The translations under genes were made by a program, and so were the position numbers. Positions 14,198 through 15,009 of a DNA stretch of 15,009 nt are shown piece after piece (within the stretch, counting starts at the first letter, position 1; every line of letters begins with the position of its first letter). The stretch is from RGIG8767 sp045531685 (GTDB lineage: Bacteria > Bacillota > Clostridia > Lachnospirales > Lachnospiraceae): positions 1-15,009 of the forward strand of contig JAZSEL010000132.1 in NCBI GenBank assembly GCA_045531685.1. The letters are read 5' to 3'. The notes beneath the pieces are model-generated. The model saw only the letters and a program-made list of their open reading frames with translations, was not told the DNA's origin and made no database searches.

Positions 14198-14933
14198 ATC
14201 TGTCTCCTTTATTTTCATATAAGAACTCTTCTTCTTTTGGCGGTTCCTGACCGTATGCTTCATATAATCCACTGCGGACCATATTTTTGTAAGCATTAAT
14301 AATATGTTGATTCGCCAATTTTTCCGCTTCCTGCGGCTGTTTATTCTTAATGGCTTCAAAAATCATCTCATGCTCTTTGATAGATTCTGCACTACGCTGC
14401 GTCTGGGAAAGAGTCTTTTTACGTACTCTGAGCACATAATCATGGAAATCCTGAAGCTGGTGCTTTAACATCTTAGAATGACAGGCATCGTATAAAATCT
14501 CATGGAAACGGTTATCCAATTCTGCATTTTGCTCCGAATGCCCCTTCTTTGCATGAAACTTGGAAAGATAAATATTCTCTTCCAACTCTTCCATCTGCTC
14601 ATCCGTAATCTGATAGGTCGCAAGATACGCGCATAATCCCTCCAATTTGGAACGGATCATATAAATATCTTTAACATCCTTAACGGTAATCCCTGTTACA
14701 TAGGCACCCTTGTTAGGAACAATCTGAATCAAACCTTCCAGTTCCAACTGTCGGAATGCCTCTCTGACCGGTGTTCTGGAAACACCAAGCTCCTCGCCAA
14801 TGGCAACTTCACGCAGCTCTTCGCCCTCTTTATACTTCCCGCTTAAAATATCGTCACGGATTTTGGTAAATACCCTTCCCCGAAGGGAGTATTTGTCCGT
14901 CACTTCCTGCTTCACATCGTATCGGTTACTCAT
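14184..14933 (-). CDS. GntR-family transcriptional regulator with FCD ligand-binding domain
   Basis: A 249-residue FadR-type regulator. Residues about 18-82 form the winged helix (RVFTKIRDDILSGKYKEGEELREVAIGEELGVSRTPVREAFRQLELEGLI, then the wing PNKGAYV). Residues about 87-220 form the all-helical FCD domain, with the usual metal-binding set visible: Asp140 and His144 (DNRFH), His188 (KEHEM) and His210 (NQHIINAY). Such regulators commonly bind carboxylates, and the overlap with icd suggests control of isocitrate dehydrogenase by a TCA-type acid; the ligand is not known. The charged C-terminal tail (about 227-249) extends past the FCD domain. The assigned ATG has GAGGAG about 12 bases upstream, rather far, so initiation may be weak. 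The promoter is not certain. Confidence 0.9.
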   Translation of the reverse strand: MSNRYDVKQEVTDKYSLRGRVFTKIRDDILSGKYKEGEELREVAIGEELGVSRTPVREAFRQLELEGLIQIVPNKGAYVTGITVKDVKDIYMIRSKLEGLCAYLATYQITDEQMEELEENIYLSKFHAKKGHSEQNAELDNRFHEILYDACHSKMLKHQLQDFHDYVLRVRKKTLSQTQRSAESIKEHEMIFEAIKNKQPQEAEKLANQHIINAYKNMVRSGLYEAYGQEPPKEEEFLYENKGDRYGQD

Positions 14934-14976
14934 TTTTCTTAAAAACTCCTCTTTCTAATGTAAGCCCAAGTTTTTT

Positions 14977-15005
14977 ACAGTTTTTATCAATTACTGTTAT
15001 CAATT
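14977..15005. promoter_or_regulatory. Repeat-bearing region upstream of the gntR-type gene, possible operator
   Basis: TATCAATT occurs twice in the same orientation (14985-14992 and 14998-15005, 13 bp apart), and ACAGT/ACTGT form an inverted pair (14977-14981 and 14993-14997, 11 bp between). The pair lies about 45-70 bp before the gntR ATG, where a promoter and an autoregulatory site would be expected. A weak minus-strand promoter (TTGATA, 18 bp, TGTAAA) can be drawn through it. The window ends at 15009, so the region is cut short. Confidence 0.3.
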
Positions 15006-15009
15006 CTTC

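Noticed and set aside
14198..14359. A 54-codon N-terminal extension of isocitrate dehydrogenase
   Set aside because: It lies inside the gntR-type gene in another frame, and homologous enzymes begin at the ATG at 14197, which has AAGGAG at the right distance.

Overview
The window looks like chromosomal DNA of a Gram-positive anaerobe of the Clostridia, most probably a Lachnospiraceae-type gut bacterium. This is inferred from protein character and gene order (rex, a coiled-coil protein, nnr, alr, mazF; tepA beside ftsK/spoIIIE), from strong AGGAG-type ribosome binding sites and from sigma-A-type promoters. No species can be named from sequence alone. Every gene except one (an ABC-F ATPase) is on the minus strand. 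I see no tRNA, rRNA, insertion sequence, prophage gene or cas gene.

Layout, in order of minus-strand transcription from the right end. A GntR/FCD regulator (14184-14933) overlaps by 14 bp the gene for a eukaryotic-type NADP-dependent isocitrate dehydrogenase (12986-14197). That gene ends at a strong intrinsic terminator (12845-12892). Convergent to it, on the plus strand, is an ABC-F translation factor (10438-12426), which ends at its own terminator (12459-12496). The 559 bp between the two stop codons hold the most unusual feature of the window: an array of eight dyads, GTCGGG-N18-CCCGAC, with an almost invariant 53-bp period (12464-12890). The hexamers persist although the DNA between them has largely diverged. 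The array's first and last hexamer pairs form the cores of the two convergent terminators.

Left of the ABC-F gene, a divergent control region (10226-10437) carries two near-consensus promoters and a candidate Rex operator over the rex promoter. From there a tightly packed set runs leftward: rex, a coiled-coil protein of unknown function, nnr (NAD(P)HX repair), alr (alanine racemase) and mazF (EndoA-type RNase with no visible antitoxin gene). It links redox sensing, repair of damaged nicotinamide cofactors and D-alanine supply for the cell wall.

A second promoter (5630-5658) starts a set made of a CBS/CorC_HlyC protein without the usual DUF21 transporter domain, a YebC-family protein and metY (O-acetylhomoserine sulfhydrylase). 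It is closed by a perfect hairpin at 2572-2593. Then come a multi-pass membrane protein of unknown function with a long charged cytoplasmic tail (1183-2547) and its terminator, the ClpP-like protein tepA (395-1066), and the 5' end of an ftsK/spoIIIE DNA translocase gene that has its own strong promoter and runs off the left edge.
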